Source: Formosa algae
GTDB taxonomy: Bacteria > Bacteroidota > Bacteroidia > Flavobacteriales > Flavobacteriaceae
DNA: 64,000 nt
Assembly: GCF_001439665.1 (NCBI RefSeq)
Contig: NZ_LMAK01000011.1
Coordinates: 124,001 to 188,000, forward strand
Direction of reading: 5' to 3'
Below are positions 37,343-45,826 of the stretch, one piece after another (the first letter of the stretch is position 1; each line of letters begins with the position of its first letter). A program made the position numbers and the translations under genes. The notes under the pieces were generated by a model. That model did not search any database. It worked only from the letters and a program-made list of their open reading frames with translations, and had not been told where the DNA came from.

Positions 37343-38097
37343 ACTTCGCGTTTAACAGGCGCTAATGCACTTTTTTTAATACGTATTAATCCCAAAGCAT
37401 TTAATACTTTCATAATCCCATAAGTGACATCTAACTCGTACCAACGTACACCACCGAAGTTTGCACGACCGCCATATTTATGATGATTATTATGATACCC
37501 TTCTCCCATCATTAAAAAATCGAAAGGCAATAAATTTTTAGAGGTATCGCTAACTTTAAAGTTTACGTACCCATAAATATGTGCAAACCAATTAATAATA
37601 ACACCATGAATAGGCGCCATAAAAAATGCAACAGGTAAAAACAACCAATGCCACCACGCTGATGCGAATACAATAAAGAACACCGTATAAAGAGCAGCCC
37701 AAACCAAACGCGAGATTCGTGAACTTGCAAAATCATCAAAACGTTTCCATTGCGGAACATTCTTAGTGAATTTAGCATCTACAGCAATACGTTGCTTATT
37801 AATATCTTGATAGATGTTTTTTGTCCGCCACATCATTGAAAACACGTTACTATCGTATTTAGGAGAATGCGGATCTTTTTCGGTATCGGCATAAGCATGA
37901 TGCATTCTATGCATAACACCATAACCATAGGCACTTAAATAATTAGAACCTTGGCATACCCAAGTGAGAAAAAAACAAACTTTCTCGCCAAATCGAGACA
38001 TTTTATATGTTTGATGTGCTGCGTATCTATGTAAAAAGAAGGTTTGAAAAAACAACCCAGAATACCACAACAATATCATAAAAACTATTATTTCCAT
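37339..38097 (-). CDS. Acyl-CoA/acyl-lipid fatty acid desaturase
   Basis: 252 residues, membrane diiron desaturase. Three His boxes: HRYAAH (23-28), HRMHH (63-67) and HNNHH (202-206); four hydrophobic segments. The short form is typical of Bacteroidota delta-9-type desaturases that add double bonds for membrane fluidity. The Crp/Fnr regulator gene lies 60 bases upstream on the same strand and may control it (inference). Confidence 0.92.
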   Translation of the reverse strand: MEIIVFMILLWYSGLFFQTFFLHRYAAHQTYKMSRFGEKVCFFLTWVCQGSNYLSAYGYGVMHRMHHAYADTEKDPHSPKYDSNVFSMMWRTKNIYQDINKQRIAVDAKFTKNVPQWKRFDDFASSRISRLVWAALYTVFFIVFASAWWHWLFLPVAFFMAPIHGVIINWFAHIYGYVNFKVSDTSKNLLPFDFLMMGEGYHNNHHKYGGRANFGGVRWYELDVTYGIMKVLNALGLIRIKKSALAPVKREV

Positions 38098-38157
38098 GTG
38101 CTATAAATTTATACAGCAAAGAACCAATATTTAATAGAATTATAAAATGAACATGGG

Positions 38158-38730
38158 TTAAGAAATACGTTTTCTAATCCGACTTAATGCTTGAGCTGTA
38201 ACCCCAATATAAGATGCTATATATTTTAAAGGAATGTCTTTTATAAGGTTTGGACGTTCTGTAAATAAATTAACATAACGTTGTTCTGCAGTCTCGTTTA
38301 ACAAGGATTGTTCGCGCTTAGATTTTATTAAAAATAAACGTTCTGAAGATAATCTGCCTATTAAATTTCCGACTTCTGTATGTTCATAAACCTCTTGTAG
38401 ATCGGTGTAAGACACACTCCAAATGGTCAAATCGGTTAAGGCTTCTAAAGCATATAAAGAAGGTTCCTGAGTTAGAAAAGAATCGTAGGCACTAATGAAT
38501 TCATTTTCGAAACAAAACCCAAAAGTCACATCTTTTTCCTCGTCTTCATGTGGAATTAAAAAACGAGCTATTCCAGAAGCTATAAATGAAATATAATGTT
38601 CGGTCTCCCCTACATTTAGAATACGTTCTCTTTTCTTAAAAGTACGTGTTTTAAGTTTTGAAGCAAATAATTTCCAATCGGCATCACTTATGGACACTGT
38701 AGATTCTATATAATCTCTTATTTCTATCAT
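38158..38730 (-). CDS. Crp/Fnr family transcriptional regulator
   Basis: 190 residues: cyclic-nucleotide-binding-like effector domain (about 20-110; RERILNVGETEHYISFIASGIARF) and a short C-terminal helix-turn-helix (DIPLKYIASYIGVTAQALSRIRK, about 162-184, given here as the recognition region). The cysteine pattern of Fnr is absent. Start at ATG 38730 (MIEIRDYIES) instead of 38784, matching the family. Ligand and targets unknown; the desaturase downstream is a candidate target. Confidence 0.88.
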   Translation of the reverse strand: MIEIRDYIESTVSISDADWKLFASKLKTRTFKKRERILNVGETEHYISFIASGIARFLIPHEDEEKDVTFGFCFENEFISAYDSFLTQEPSLYALEALTDLTIWSVSYTDLQEVYEHTEVGNLIGRLSSERLFLIKSKREQSLLNETAEQRYVNLFTERPNLIKDIPLKYIASYIGVTAQALSRIRKRIS

Positions 38731-39055
38731 GTATAACCAACTAAAAAAGCGTGTTTTATTAAAGTTTAAATTTATGAATTTCAAATTGTAATATAAGACA
38801 GAACCTTTAAATAATTAAAGCTCTTGAATATTATTTATAAGAAAATAACTACAGTCTTAATAATCGTAATAAATTAACATGTTTAGCATCAAAATCACAC
38901 TAAAGATTATACTATTTCACTTTAGTATTGGTCTTATTTACGAAATCAATATATAATGTTTAAAATAATTATTAATCGTACAAAAACCGTGCACCTATTG
39001 TAATCTTTAAGTAAAATTATTTTCATAAATTTATACTACTAAAATACATTAACGA
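38731..39055. other. 325-base intergenic region between divergent genes
   Basis: Very AT-rich spacer between the Crp/Fnr gene and hutI. It contains a weak 7-bp inverted repeat ACTAAAG (38899-38905) / CTTTAGT (38920-38926) and a TTG...TAAATTTA promoter-like pair near 38999-39035 with loose spacing. No open frame with coding character and no strong hairpin was seen. Confidence 0.6.
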
Positions 39056-40294
39056 ATGTCGATACTTATTACCAACATAAAACAATTATTGCAGACTAGA
39101 AACCATAATGTTTTAAAGGTTTCAGGTAAAGAAATGAAAGACTTACCTTTTATTGAAAATGCCTATTTACTGATTGAACACGATACCATAGTGGAATTTG
39201 GAAAAATGGAAGATATGGGAGACACCATAGCAGAGAAAACCATTGATGCTACAAATAAGGTTGTTTTACCGGCGTGGTGCGATTCGCACACCCACTTGGT
39301 ATATTCAGGAAATCGGGTGCAAGAATTTATAGACCGAATTAATGGATTAAGTTATGAAGAAATTGCTAATCGTGGTGGTGGTATATTAAATTCCGCAGAA
39401 AATTTACAAAACACTACTGAAGACGAACTTTATAATCAGGCGATAAATAGATTACAGAACTTAATGAAATTAGGTACAGGAGCTATTGAAATTAAATCTG
39501 GTTATGGTCTATCTACAGAAGCTGAACTAAAAATTCTTCGCGTTATAAAAAAAATAAAACACGATTATAACATTCTAGTGAAATCTACATTTTTAGGTGC
39601 ACATGCAAACCCTAAAATGTATAAGGATAATAAAGATGGTTATATTGACGACATTATTAATCAAATGATTCCTACAATAGAGAAAGAACAACTAGCTAAT
39701 TACATTGATGTATTTTGTGAAAAAGGTTATTTTTCTTTAGAAGATACCGACAAAATATTAGCTGCCGGTGTTAAACATGGTTTGACTCCTAAAATACATG
39801 TCAACCAGTTCGACGCTCTTGGTGGTGTAGCTTTAGGTGTAAAGCACAATGCCCTTTCTGTAGATCATTTAGAAATTATGACGCCTAAAGATATTGAAGT
39901 TTTAAAGGGAAGTCGTACAATGCCAGTAGCATTGCCATCTTGCTCTTATTTTTTAAGTATTCCTTATGCGCCTGCAAGAGCTATAATTGATGCTGGTTTA
40001 CCATTAGCCTTAGCCAGTGATTATAATCCAGGAACAACCCCTAGTGGAAATATGAATTTTGTAGTCAGTACAGCCTGCATAAAAATGAAGATGACTCCAG
40101 AAGAAGCAATAAATGCAGCAACCATTAATGGTGCATATGCCATGGGAATAAGTAATATGTACGGAAGTATTACGCGAGGGAAAAAAGGAAACGTCATTAT
40201 TACTGAAGAAATACCAAGCTATAATTATTTACCTTATGCCTTCGGAGATAATAATATAGATACCGTTATCATTCACGGTAAGGTTATAGAATAA
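39056..40294 (+). CDS. hutI: Imidazolonepropionase
   Basis: 412 residues, amidohydrolase that opens 4-imidazolone-5-propionate to N-formimidoylglutamate in histidine degradation. Motifs: WCDSHTHLVYSG (metal HxH), GTGAIEIKSGYGL, STFLGAHANPK, KIHVNQFDALGGV, SVDHLE and LASDYNPGTTP. Length and domains are normal. A terminator follows. A formimidoylglutamase homologue lies two genes on, but hutH and hutU are not in the window. Confidence 0.95.
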   Translation: MSILITNIKQLLQTRNHNVLKVSGKEMKDLPFIENAYLLIEHDTIVEFGKMEDMGDTIAEKTIDATNKVVLPAWCDSHTHLVYSGNRVQEFIDRINGLSYEEIANRGGGILNSAENLQNTTEDELYNQAINRLQNLMKLGTGAIEIKSGYGLSTEAELKILRVIKKIKHDYNILVKSTFLGAHANPKMYKDNKDGYIDDIINQMIPTIEKEQLANYIDVFCEKGYFSLEDTDKILAAGVKHGLTPKIHVNQFDALGGVALGVKHNALSVDHLEIMTPKDIEVLKGSRTMPVALPSCSYFLSIPYAPARAIIDAGLPLALASDYNPGTTPSGNMNFVVSTACIKMKMTPEEAINAATINGAYAMGISNMYGSITRGKKGNVIITEEIPSYNYLPYAFGDNNIDTVIIHGKVIE

Positions 40295-40313
40295 TTACAT
40301 GTTATAAAAAACA

Positions 40314-40350
40314 AAAAAACCGGAATGATATAAAATCATTCCGGTTTTTT
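40314..40350. terminator. Bidirectional terminator after hutI
   Basis: Stem AACCGGAATGAT (40318-40329) / ATCATTCCGGTT (40335-40346), loop ATAAA. A-run before and T-run after extend the stem. It lies between convergent genes. Confidence 0.88.
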
Positions 40351-40367
40351 ATTTATGTTATTCTCTA

Positions 40368-41252
40368 TTATTTAAGCGTAAACTCTGATGTTGAAACTAA
40401 GTCTTTCTCATTATAAACATTTACAACATATCTACCTTCTTCAAACTTACTATCACCTTTAGAAGCGACAAATTCGCAAACATTTAAACTTGCGTTTTCG
40501 TAATTAAAACGGCTAATTAAACTGTAGTTTAAAGCTTTTTCTCCAAAAATAACTTGCTCGTTAACACCTAATACGTTGTTATTAGGATCTAAAACTTGTA
40601 TATATAATTCTTGATCTCCATTTTGTACTAAAGTGTTTTTGGCAACAGTAAAACATACTCTTAGTTTATCTGCACGTCTTGCACGTTCTGTTGGTATCAA
40701 TTTACCAGAACTACGTTCTATAACTCCAAAACCTTTTAAACCTACAGCATTTAAAACTGCTGCATTTTCTACAACTTCTGCAAGTGCTGTATTTTGTACC
40801 AATAACGAATCTGTAAACATATTACGTTCTTCTAATCGCGTACGTGTACTATCTAAAGAAGTCGTTAAAGCATTGTTTTCTGTTTTTAATTTATCGTTTT
40901 CTTCTAACAGAAAATCCATCTCCTTCTGTAAGTTCACATATTTTTGTTTGTATCTCCACAAACTTTTTACGTTAGTTTCAGAAATTTGAAGCGAATCCAT
41001 TAAACCTTGGATACGTGTTCTAGCTTCAATTAAATTGGTATTTGCAATTTCACTTTCGCTAATGGCTACATCATATTGTTTTGCCATATTACTTAAATCG
41101 GTCATAACTAATTGTTTTTCCTCTTTAAGCTGAGCTTCAGTTTCGTTCTTCTTTTTCATAAGATCGAACGTGTAAAATGCTGTTCCTAAAAATAATACTA
41201 ATGCGACACCTAAAGCTATTTTTAAGCCGTTATTTGATGTATTCTGTTCCAT
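40368..41252 (-). CDS. Membrane-anchored coiled-coil protein
   Basis: 294 residues. One N-terminal transmembrane helix (about 10-30; LKIALGVALVLFLGTAFYTF) is followed by a long coiled coil (about 33-150; heptads with LKEEKQLVMTDLSNM, LQKEMDFLLEENDKLKTENN). A C-terminal beta-rich domain (about 165-294; LKGFGVIERSSGK, KLRVCFTVAKN, LYIQVLDPNNNVLG) completes it. Likely periplasmic with the helix in the inner membrane. I do not know its function; related genes accompany hut genes in other flavobacteria from recall. Divergent from the arginase-fold gene. Confidence 0.75.
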   Translation of the reverse strand: MEQNTSNNGLKIALGVALVLFLGTAFYTFDLMKKKNETEAQLKEEKQLVMTDLSNMAKQYDVAISESEIANTNLIEARTRIQGLMDSLQISETNVKSLWRYKQKYVNLQKEMDFLLEENDKLKTENNALTTSLDSTRTRLEERNMFTDSLLVQNTALAEVVENAAVLNAVGLKGFGVIERSSGKLIPTERARRADKLRVCFTVAKNTLVQNGDQELYIQVLDPNNNVLGVNEQVIFGEKALNYSLISRFNYENASLNVCEFVASKGDSKFEEGRYVVNVYNEKDLVSTSEFTLK

Positions 41253-41379
41253 AATTTATTTAAATAATCTCTAATTTGTTTAGAATTTGTTAACTTTTTA
41301 ATATAGCTAATATTATTAAAATTAAGTTCATAAAACAAAAAAAATAGTATTTTTAAATTTTAAAAAACCTAAATTAATA

Positions 41380-42399
41380 ATGGATAAACTTGTTGTTTTT
41401 AACCATACAGATCTTTCTAGACTACTACATATTCGTGCTTCAGAATCTAAATTTGGTGAACACGTAAAAATACTTCCACCACTCTGTAATATATACGAAC
41501 ATATTAATACTTTAGATGTCGACTATATTTTATTAGGTATCCCCGAAAACATTGGAATCTTAGCTAATTTAGGTAACCAAAATACAACTTATACTTGGGA
41601 AGCCACACTAAAAACATTATTAAATATTCAAAAAAACGAATTTACTAATCCCGAAAACGTTTTAGTTCTCGGTTATTTAAATTTTGAAAAGGAATTAAAG
41701 AAAATTAAATCTTTAGATTTAACTATTGACAAGCAATTAGTTAAAGCCAGAAAAATTGTATCTAAAATAGATAAAGACGTGGCACATATTATATATACCA
41801 TAAAAAAAGCGGGTAAAACTCCAATTGTAATTGGTGGCGGACAAAACAACGCTTATGGTAATATTAAAGGCTGTGCATTGGCTTTAAATTCACCTATAAA
41901 TATTGTAAACTTAAATGCTTTTGCAAATTTTAAACCTGAAGAAGGCAGACATAGCGGTAACGGTTTTACCTACGCCTATGCAGAAGGCTTCTTAAAAAAT
42001 TATTATGTATTTGGAATGCAAGAAAATTTTATTCCGAATAGTATTTTAAAGACTATTAATAAATTAAAACAAATTCATTTTAGTACTTATGAAAGTATTG
42101 CGATAAAACAAACGACTACCTTTAAAAAGGAATTAAAATACGCCTTATCCATGCTTGAAGATTTGCCTATAGGAATGGAAATAGATTGCAATACCATCGA
42201 AAACTTTAATGCAAACACCACAACTCTTGATGGTTTTAGTCTAAAAAGAGTCAGACAATTTGTAAATTACTTCGGAAAACGAGACCATGTGCAGTATTTA
42301 CACATTTGCGATGCAGAAACTACCGAAGATAACGCAGAACAAACTGGACTATTTATTACAAATCTAATCACCGATTTTATGCAAGCTCATACAAAATAA
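41380..42399 (+). CDS. Formimidoylglutamase/arginase-fold protein with degenerate metal site
   Basis: 339 residues, alignable throughout with flavobacterial formimidoylglutamases (GIPENIGILANLG, GGGQNNAYGNIKG, EGRHSGNGF, FVNYFGKR, YLHICDAE). However, the binuclear Mn site is lost: the GGGH His is Q155, the DAHxD motif reads N179-A-F181-A-N183, and of the DxD pair only D269 remains (second is N271). Five of six ligands are replaced while the fold residues persist, so it is probably a non-catalytic paralogue with a binding or regulatory role. The reading frame is intact, arguing against simple decay. Confidence 0.82.
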   Translation: MDKLVVFNHTDLSRLLHIRASESKFGEHVKILPPLCNIYEHINTLDVDYILLGIPENIGILANLGNQNTTYTWEATLKTLLNIQKNEFTNPENVLVLGYLNFEKELKKIKSLDLTIDKQLVKARKIVSKIDKDVAHIIYTIKKAGKTPIVIGGGQNNAYGNIKGCALALNSPINIVNLNAFANFKPEEGRHSGNGFTYAYAEGFLKNYYVFGMQENFIPNSILKTINKLKQIHFSTYESIAIKQTTTFKKELKYALSMLEDLPIGMEIDCNTIENFNANTTTLDGFSLKRVRQFVNYFGKRDHVQYLHICDAETTEDNAEQTGLFITNLITDFMQAHTK

Positions 42400-42435
42400 A
42401 CACTTATTTTTTTAATCATTTTAATATCATATATT

Positions 42436-43212
42436 ATGAAACATATTTTCTTATTTGCCCTTTTTATAACATCAATAACTTTATATAGTTTTGATGTTCA
42501 TTTTGAATTTGATAAAAACACCAAAATAGATACCACAGTTGTTGAAAAAGACACCAAAATTACTCCCATTTCTCACGCTACGTTTGTGATGGAGATTAAA
42601 GATGTGGTAATCTATTTAGATCCGACAGGAGGAGCAGAAGCTTTTAAGGGCCAAAAGGAGCCAAATCTTATTTTAATTACAGATATACATGGCGATCATT
42701 TAAATATTGAAACCTTAGAAGCTGTAACAAAAAGTGCTACAACCATTATTGCACCTCAGGCCGTAGCAGATAAATTAACAGATGCGCTTAAAAAACAAAC
42801 CCAAGTGATTAGCAATGGAGCACACACAACGTATAAGCATATTAAAATTGAAGCCATCCCCATGTATAATTTACGTCCTGAAGCACTTAAATTTCATGCT
42901 AAAGGCAGAGGAAATGGGTATCTATTAAATAATAACGGTGAGCGTATTTATATCTCTGGAGACACCGAAGATATTCCAGAAATGCGACACTTAAAAAATA
43001 TAGATATCGCTTTCGTATGTATGAATTTACCATATACTATGCCTGTTAAAAGTGCTGCAGATGCGGTTTTAGAATTCAAACCTAAAGAAGTTATTCCATA
43101 TCACTATCGTGGAACCGACGGATTAAGTGATGTAGATCTGTTTAAAAGCATTGTAAACACAGGAGATTCTAAGATAAAAGTAACGCTACTTGATTGGTAT
43201 TCAAAAAATTAA
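42436..43212 (+). CDS. Exported MBL-fold metallo-hydrolase
   Basis: 258 residues, signal peptide (MKHIFLFALFITSITLYSFD). Metallo-beta-lactamase fold of the UlaG-like/beta-lactamase-2 group: HATFVMEIKDVVIYLDP, then the metal motif TDIHGDHLN (first His of HxHxDH is Asp, as I recall for this subfamily), ISGDTEDIPEM (metal Asp) and PYHYRGTDG (last His). Substrate unknown. Follows the degenerate arginase-fold gene by 36 bases; probably one operon. Confidence 0.85.
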   Translation: MKHIFLFALFITSITLYSFDVHFEFDKNTKIDTTVVEKDTKITPISHATFVMEIKDVVIYLDPTGGAEAFKGQKEPNLILITDIHGDHLNIETLEAVTKSATTIIAPQAVADKLTDALKKQTQVISNGAHTTYKHIKIEAIPMYNLRPEALKFHAKGRGNGYLLNNNGERIYISGDTEDIPEMRHLKNIDIAFVCMNLPYTMPVKSAADAVLEFKPKEVIPYHYRGTDGLSDVDLFKSIVNTGDSKIKVTLLDWYSKN

Positions 43213-43254
43213 TATTGTAATTATGTAAATACTGATATTTATTTTATATTTGGA

Positions 43255-43262
43255 ATGCTATT
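43255..43262 (+). promoter_or_regulatory. -7 box (TATATTTG) before the small membrane gene
   Basis: Exact TAnnTTTG, 23 bases before ATG 43286. Confidence 0.5.
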
Positions 43263-43285
43263 AGTCTAACAAATATATCTTTAAT

Positions 43286-43534
43286 ATGTCAATTGTATTA
43301 TTTCAATTCAACCTGTCCAATTCTGAAATACTGTTAATTCAAGAAGAAGAAATTATTATCGGATTATTAATAACTATCTTTATTTTTCTTGTTTTGTTAA
43401 TTTTAGGTATGAGAAAAACATATAAATTGAATGCAGAAAACGAACGTCTTGCCAATTTAGATTATTTGGAATCTGACGAGAAAGAACAAAAGTATAAAGA
43501 TTTTACAGAAGGTCATTTGTATAATAACAACTAG
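43286..43534 (+). CDS. Small single-pass membrane protein
   Basis: 82 residues; no family recognised. One strong transmembrane helix (about 22-42; IIIGLLITIFIFLVLLILGM) is followed by a basic turn (RKTYK) and a highly charged acidic cytoplasmic tail with a short helix (LESDEKEQKYKDF). It has its own promoter-like box and a terminator behind it, which supports a real small gene. Confidence 0.65.
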   Translation: MSIVLFQFNLSNSEILLIQEEEIIIGLLITIFIFLVLLILGMRKTYKLNAENERLANLDYLESDEKEQKYKDFTEGHLYNNN

Positions 43535-43559
43535 TTTAACAGACTTTTTACTCATAAAA

Positions 43560-43590
43560 AAACAGCCTACAAATATTATGTAGGCTGTTT
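43560..43590. terminator. Bidirectional terminator between the small membrane gene and ettA
   Basis: 12-bp stem AAACAGCCTACA (43560-43571) / TGTAGGCTGTTT (43579-43590), A-run before and T-rich after. Confidence 0.88.
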
Positions 43591-43616
43591 TATTTATGCT
43601 TAAATCTATAAATTAA

Positions 43617-45308
43617 TTAGCGTACTAATTTTTTATATTTAATACGTTTTGGCATCAAATCTCCACCCAAACGTTTTTTCTTATTTTCTTCGTATTCACT
43701 AAAACTACCTTCAAAGAAATACACCTGACTATCGCCTTCAAAAGCTAAAATATGTGTACAAATTCTATCTAAAAACCATCTGTCGTGACTAATTACTACC
43801 GCACAACCTGCAAAGTTTTCTAAACCTTCCTCTAAAGCACGTAATGTATTTACATCTAAATCATTCGTAGGTTCATCCAAAAGTAACACGTTACCTTCTT
43901 CTTTAAGAGTCATGGCTAAATGTAAACGGTTACGTTCCCCTCCTGACAATAATTTCACTTTCTTATTTTGCTCACCTCCAGAGAAATTAAAACGACTTAA
44001 ATAGGCTCTAGAATTGACTTCTTTTCCGCCCATTAAAATCAATTCTTGCTCGTCACTAAAGTTTTGCCAGATTGTTTTTTCTGGATCAATGTTGGTATGA
44101 CTCTGATCTACATAAGCGATTTTTGCAGTTTCTCCAACTTCAAAAGAACCTTTATCAGGATCTTGCTCTCCCATAATCATTCTAAAAATAGTTGTTTTAC
44201 CAGCACCATTCGGACCAATAATTCCAACAATTCCAGCTTGTGGTAAATTAAAGTTTAAGTCTTCATATAATAATTTATCATCAAAACCTTTGCTTATGCC
44301 TTTAGCTTCAATAACATTTGTACCTAAACGTGGACCATTAGGAATGTAGATTTCTAATTTTTCGTCAAGTTGTTTTTGATCTTGACTCATTAATTTATCG
44401 TAATTCTTTAAACGCGCCTTTTGTTTAGTCTGACGTCCTTTTGCACCTTGACGTACCCAATCTAATTCGCGTTCTAATGTTTTTTGACGTTTAGAAGCTG
44501 TTTTGCTTTCTTGTGCCATACGTTTAGATTTTTGATCTAACCAAGACGAGTAGTTTCCTTTCCATGGAATACCCTCTCCTCTATCCAACTCTAAAATCCA
44601 ACCAGCAACATTATCTAAGAAATATCTATCGTGCGTTACAGCAATTACCGTTCCTTTATATTGTGCTAAATGATGCTCTAACCAATGTACCGATTCTGCA
44701 TCTAAGTGGTTGGTAGGCTCATCTAAAAGTAAAACATCTGGTTCTTGTAATAGCAAACGGCATAAAGCTACACGTCTGCGCTCCCCACCAGAAAGCACAC
44801 TAATTTTTTTATCGCCATCTGGAGTACGAAGCGCATCCATAGCAATTTCTAATTTTGTGTCAAGCTCCCAAGCATTAGAAGCATCAATCTGATCTTGAAG
44901 CTCTGCCTGGCGCGCCATTAATTTATCCATTTTATCTGCATCAGAATACACTTCTTCCAATCCAAACATGTCGTTAATTTTATTGTACTCATCAAGAATC
45001 GCAACCGTTTCGGCCGCACCTTCACGTACAATTTCCATTACCGTTTTATCCTCGTCTAACTGTGGTTCTTGCTCTAAATACCCTACAGAATAATCTTGAA
45101 GAAACGTAACGTCTCCTTGATAATTCTTATCGGTACCTGCAATAATTTTCAATAAAGTAGATTTACCAGAACCATTAAGACCTAAAATCCCAATTTTTGC
45201 TCCGTAAAAAAAACTTAAATAAATGTTCTTTAAAACCGGTGTGTTAGCACCCGGAAATGTCTTGGTTAAACCAGACATTGAAAAAATTACTTTCTTATCG
45301 TCACTCAT
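43617..45308 (-). CDS. ettA: Energy-dependent translational throttle protein EttA (ABC-F)
   Basis: 563 residues, two ABC ATPase domains without membrane segments. Walker A GLNGSGKST and GPNGAGKTT; signatures LSGGERRRVALCRLL and LLSGGERNRLHLAM; Walker B VLLLDEPTNHLDAES and VLLLDEPTNDLD. The linker (P-site tRNA interaction motif, about 240-330) and the arm in domain 1 are of EttA type. It binds the ribosomal E site and gates translation by ATP/ADP ratio. Starts 2 bases after the small CAL67264-type gene. Confidence 0.95.
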   Translation of the reverse strand: MSDDKKVIFSMSGLTKTFPGANTPVLKNIYLSFFYGAKIGILGLNGSGKSTLLKIIAGTDKNYQGDVTFLQDYSVGYLEQEPQLDEDKTVMEIVREGAAETVAILDEYNKINDMFGLEEVYSDADKMDKLMARQAELQDQIDASNAWELDTKLEIAMDALRTPDGDKKISVLSGGERRRVALCRLLLQEPDVLLLDEPTNHLDAESVHWLEHHLAQYKGTVIAVTHDRYFLDNVAGWILELDRGEGIPWKGNYSSWLDQKSKRMAQESKTASKRQKTLERELDWVRQGAKGRQTKQKARLKNYDKLMSQDQKQLDEKLEIYIPNGPRLGTNVIEAKGISKGFDDKLLYEDLNFNLPQAGIVGIIGPNGAGKTTIFRMIMGEQDPDKGSFEVGETAKIAYVDQSHTNIDPEKTIWQNFSDEQELILMGGKEVNSRAYLSRFNFSGGEQNKKVKLLSGGERNRLHLAMTLKEEGNVLLLDEPTNDLDVNTLRALEEGLENFAGCAVVISHDRWFLDRICTHILAFEGDSQVYFFEGSFSEYEENKKKRLGGDLMPKRIKYKKLVR

Positions 45309-45310
45309 AA

Positions 45311-45493
45311 TTACACTCTACCTTTTAATGCGTTAAATACCCAAGCAATAGCAAAAAAACCTATGCCAACAGCTGCGAATCCCCAACCAGCGACATCTTC
45401 ATACCTAAAAGCTCCAAGAGCAATTAAAGCTAATCCTACTACAATCATTATGGTTGTTGCCCAAGCTAAAACCGTATTTTTATTCATTGCCAT
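45311..45493 (-). CDS. CAL67264-type small membrane protein
   Basis: 60 residues, two hydrophobic helices (about 7-27 and 35-55) with a short RYEDVAG loop and basic end (KGRV). I recognise it as the small flavobacterial membrane family named after CAL67264, which is regularly encoded just before ettA. Function unknown. A second ATG two codons later (MNKNTVLAW) is an equal start candidate. Co-transcribed with ettA. Confidence 0.82.
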   Translation of the reverse strand: MAMNKNTVLAWATTIMIVVGLALIALGAFRYEDVAGWGFAAVGIGFFAIAWVFNALKGRV

Positions 45494-45770
45494 AATTTGT
45501 AAATCTTTTTTTTAAGGGCGCATCAATTTTTAGAAAACACTAAAAACTGTCAGGCTATTCGTTACATCTTTTTTAATGGCTAGCATTAAAAAAGGATACC
45601 ACTTCTATCCTTTGCGCAAATTCAAATACAAATATCGCATTTTTAGTACTAATTATAAATAATTCCAATAACTATATTATTATAAATATTAGGAAATTTA
45701 AGTCGAAAACCCTTAAAATATTATTTTACAAGGCATTTCCTTTCCAAACTGTTAGTAATCTTCATAAAAA
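45494..45770. promoter_or_regulatory. Leader of the small-gene/ettA operon with two overlapping hairpins
   Basis: On the minus strand a hairpin AAAGGATA/TATCCTTT (45591-45613) is followed directly by a T-run, like a terminator. That T-run is itself the 5' arm of a second hairpin CTTTTTTAATG/CATTAAAAAAG (45568-45594). No minus-strand gene ends here (the MFS gene has its own terminator at 45771), so the structures sit in the ettA-operon leader, about 75-120 bases before the start codon. Attenuation is possible but unproven. The rest is AT-rich without coding. Confidence 0.4.
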
Positions 45771-45796
45771 AAGGAATGTCTTTAACAACATTCCTT
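45771..45796 (-). terminator. Terminator of the ExuT-like gene
   Basis: Stem AAGGAATGT (45771-45779) / ACATTCCTT (45788-45796). On the minus strand it is followed by seven T, 31 bases after the MFS stop codon. Confidence 0.85.
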
Positions 45797-45826
45797 CTTC
45801 AATAGATATTATAATTAATGACTACT

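Noticed and set aside
38899-38926. Inverted repeat as an operator or terminator
   Set aside because: Only 7 bp with a 14-base loop in AT-rich sequence; expected by chance.
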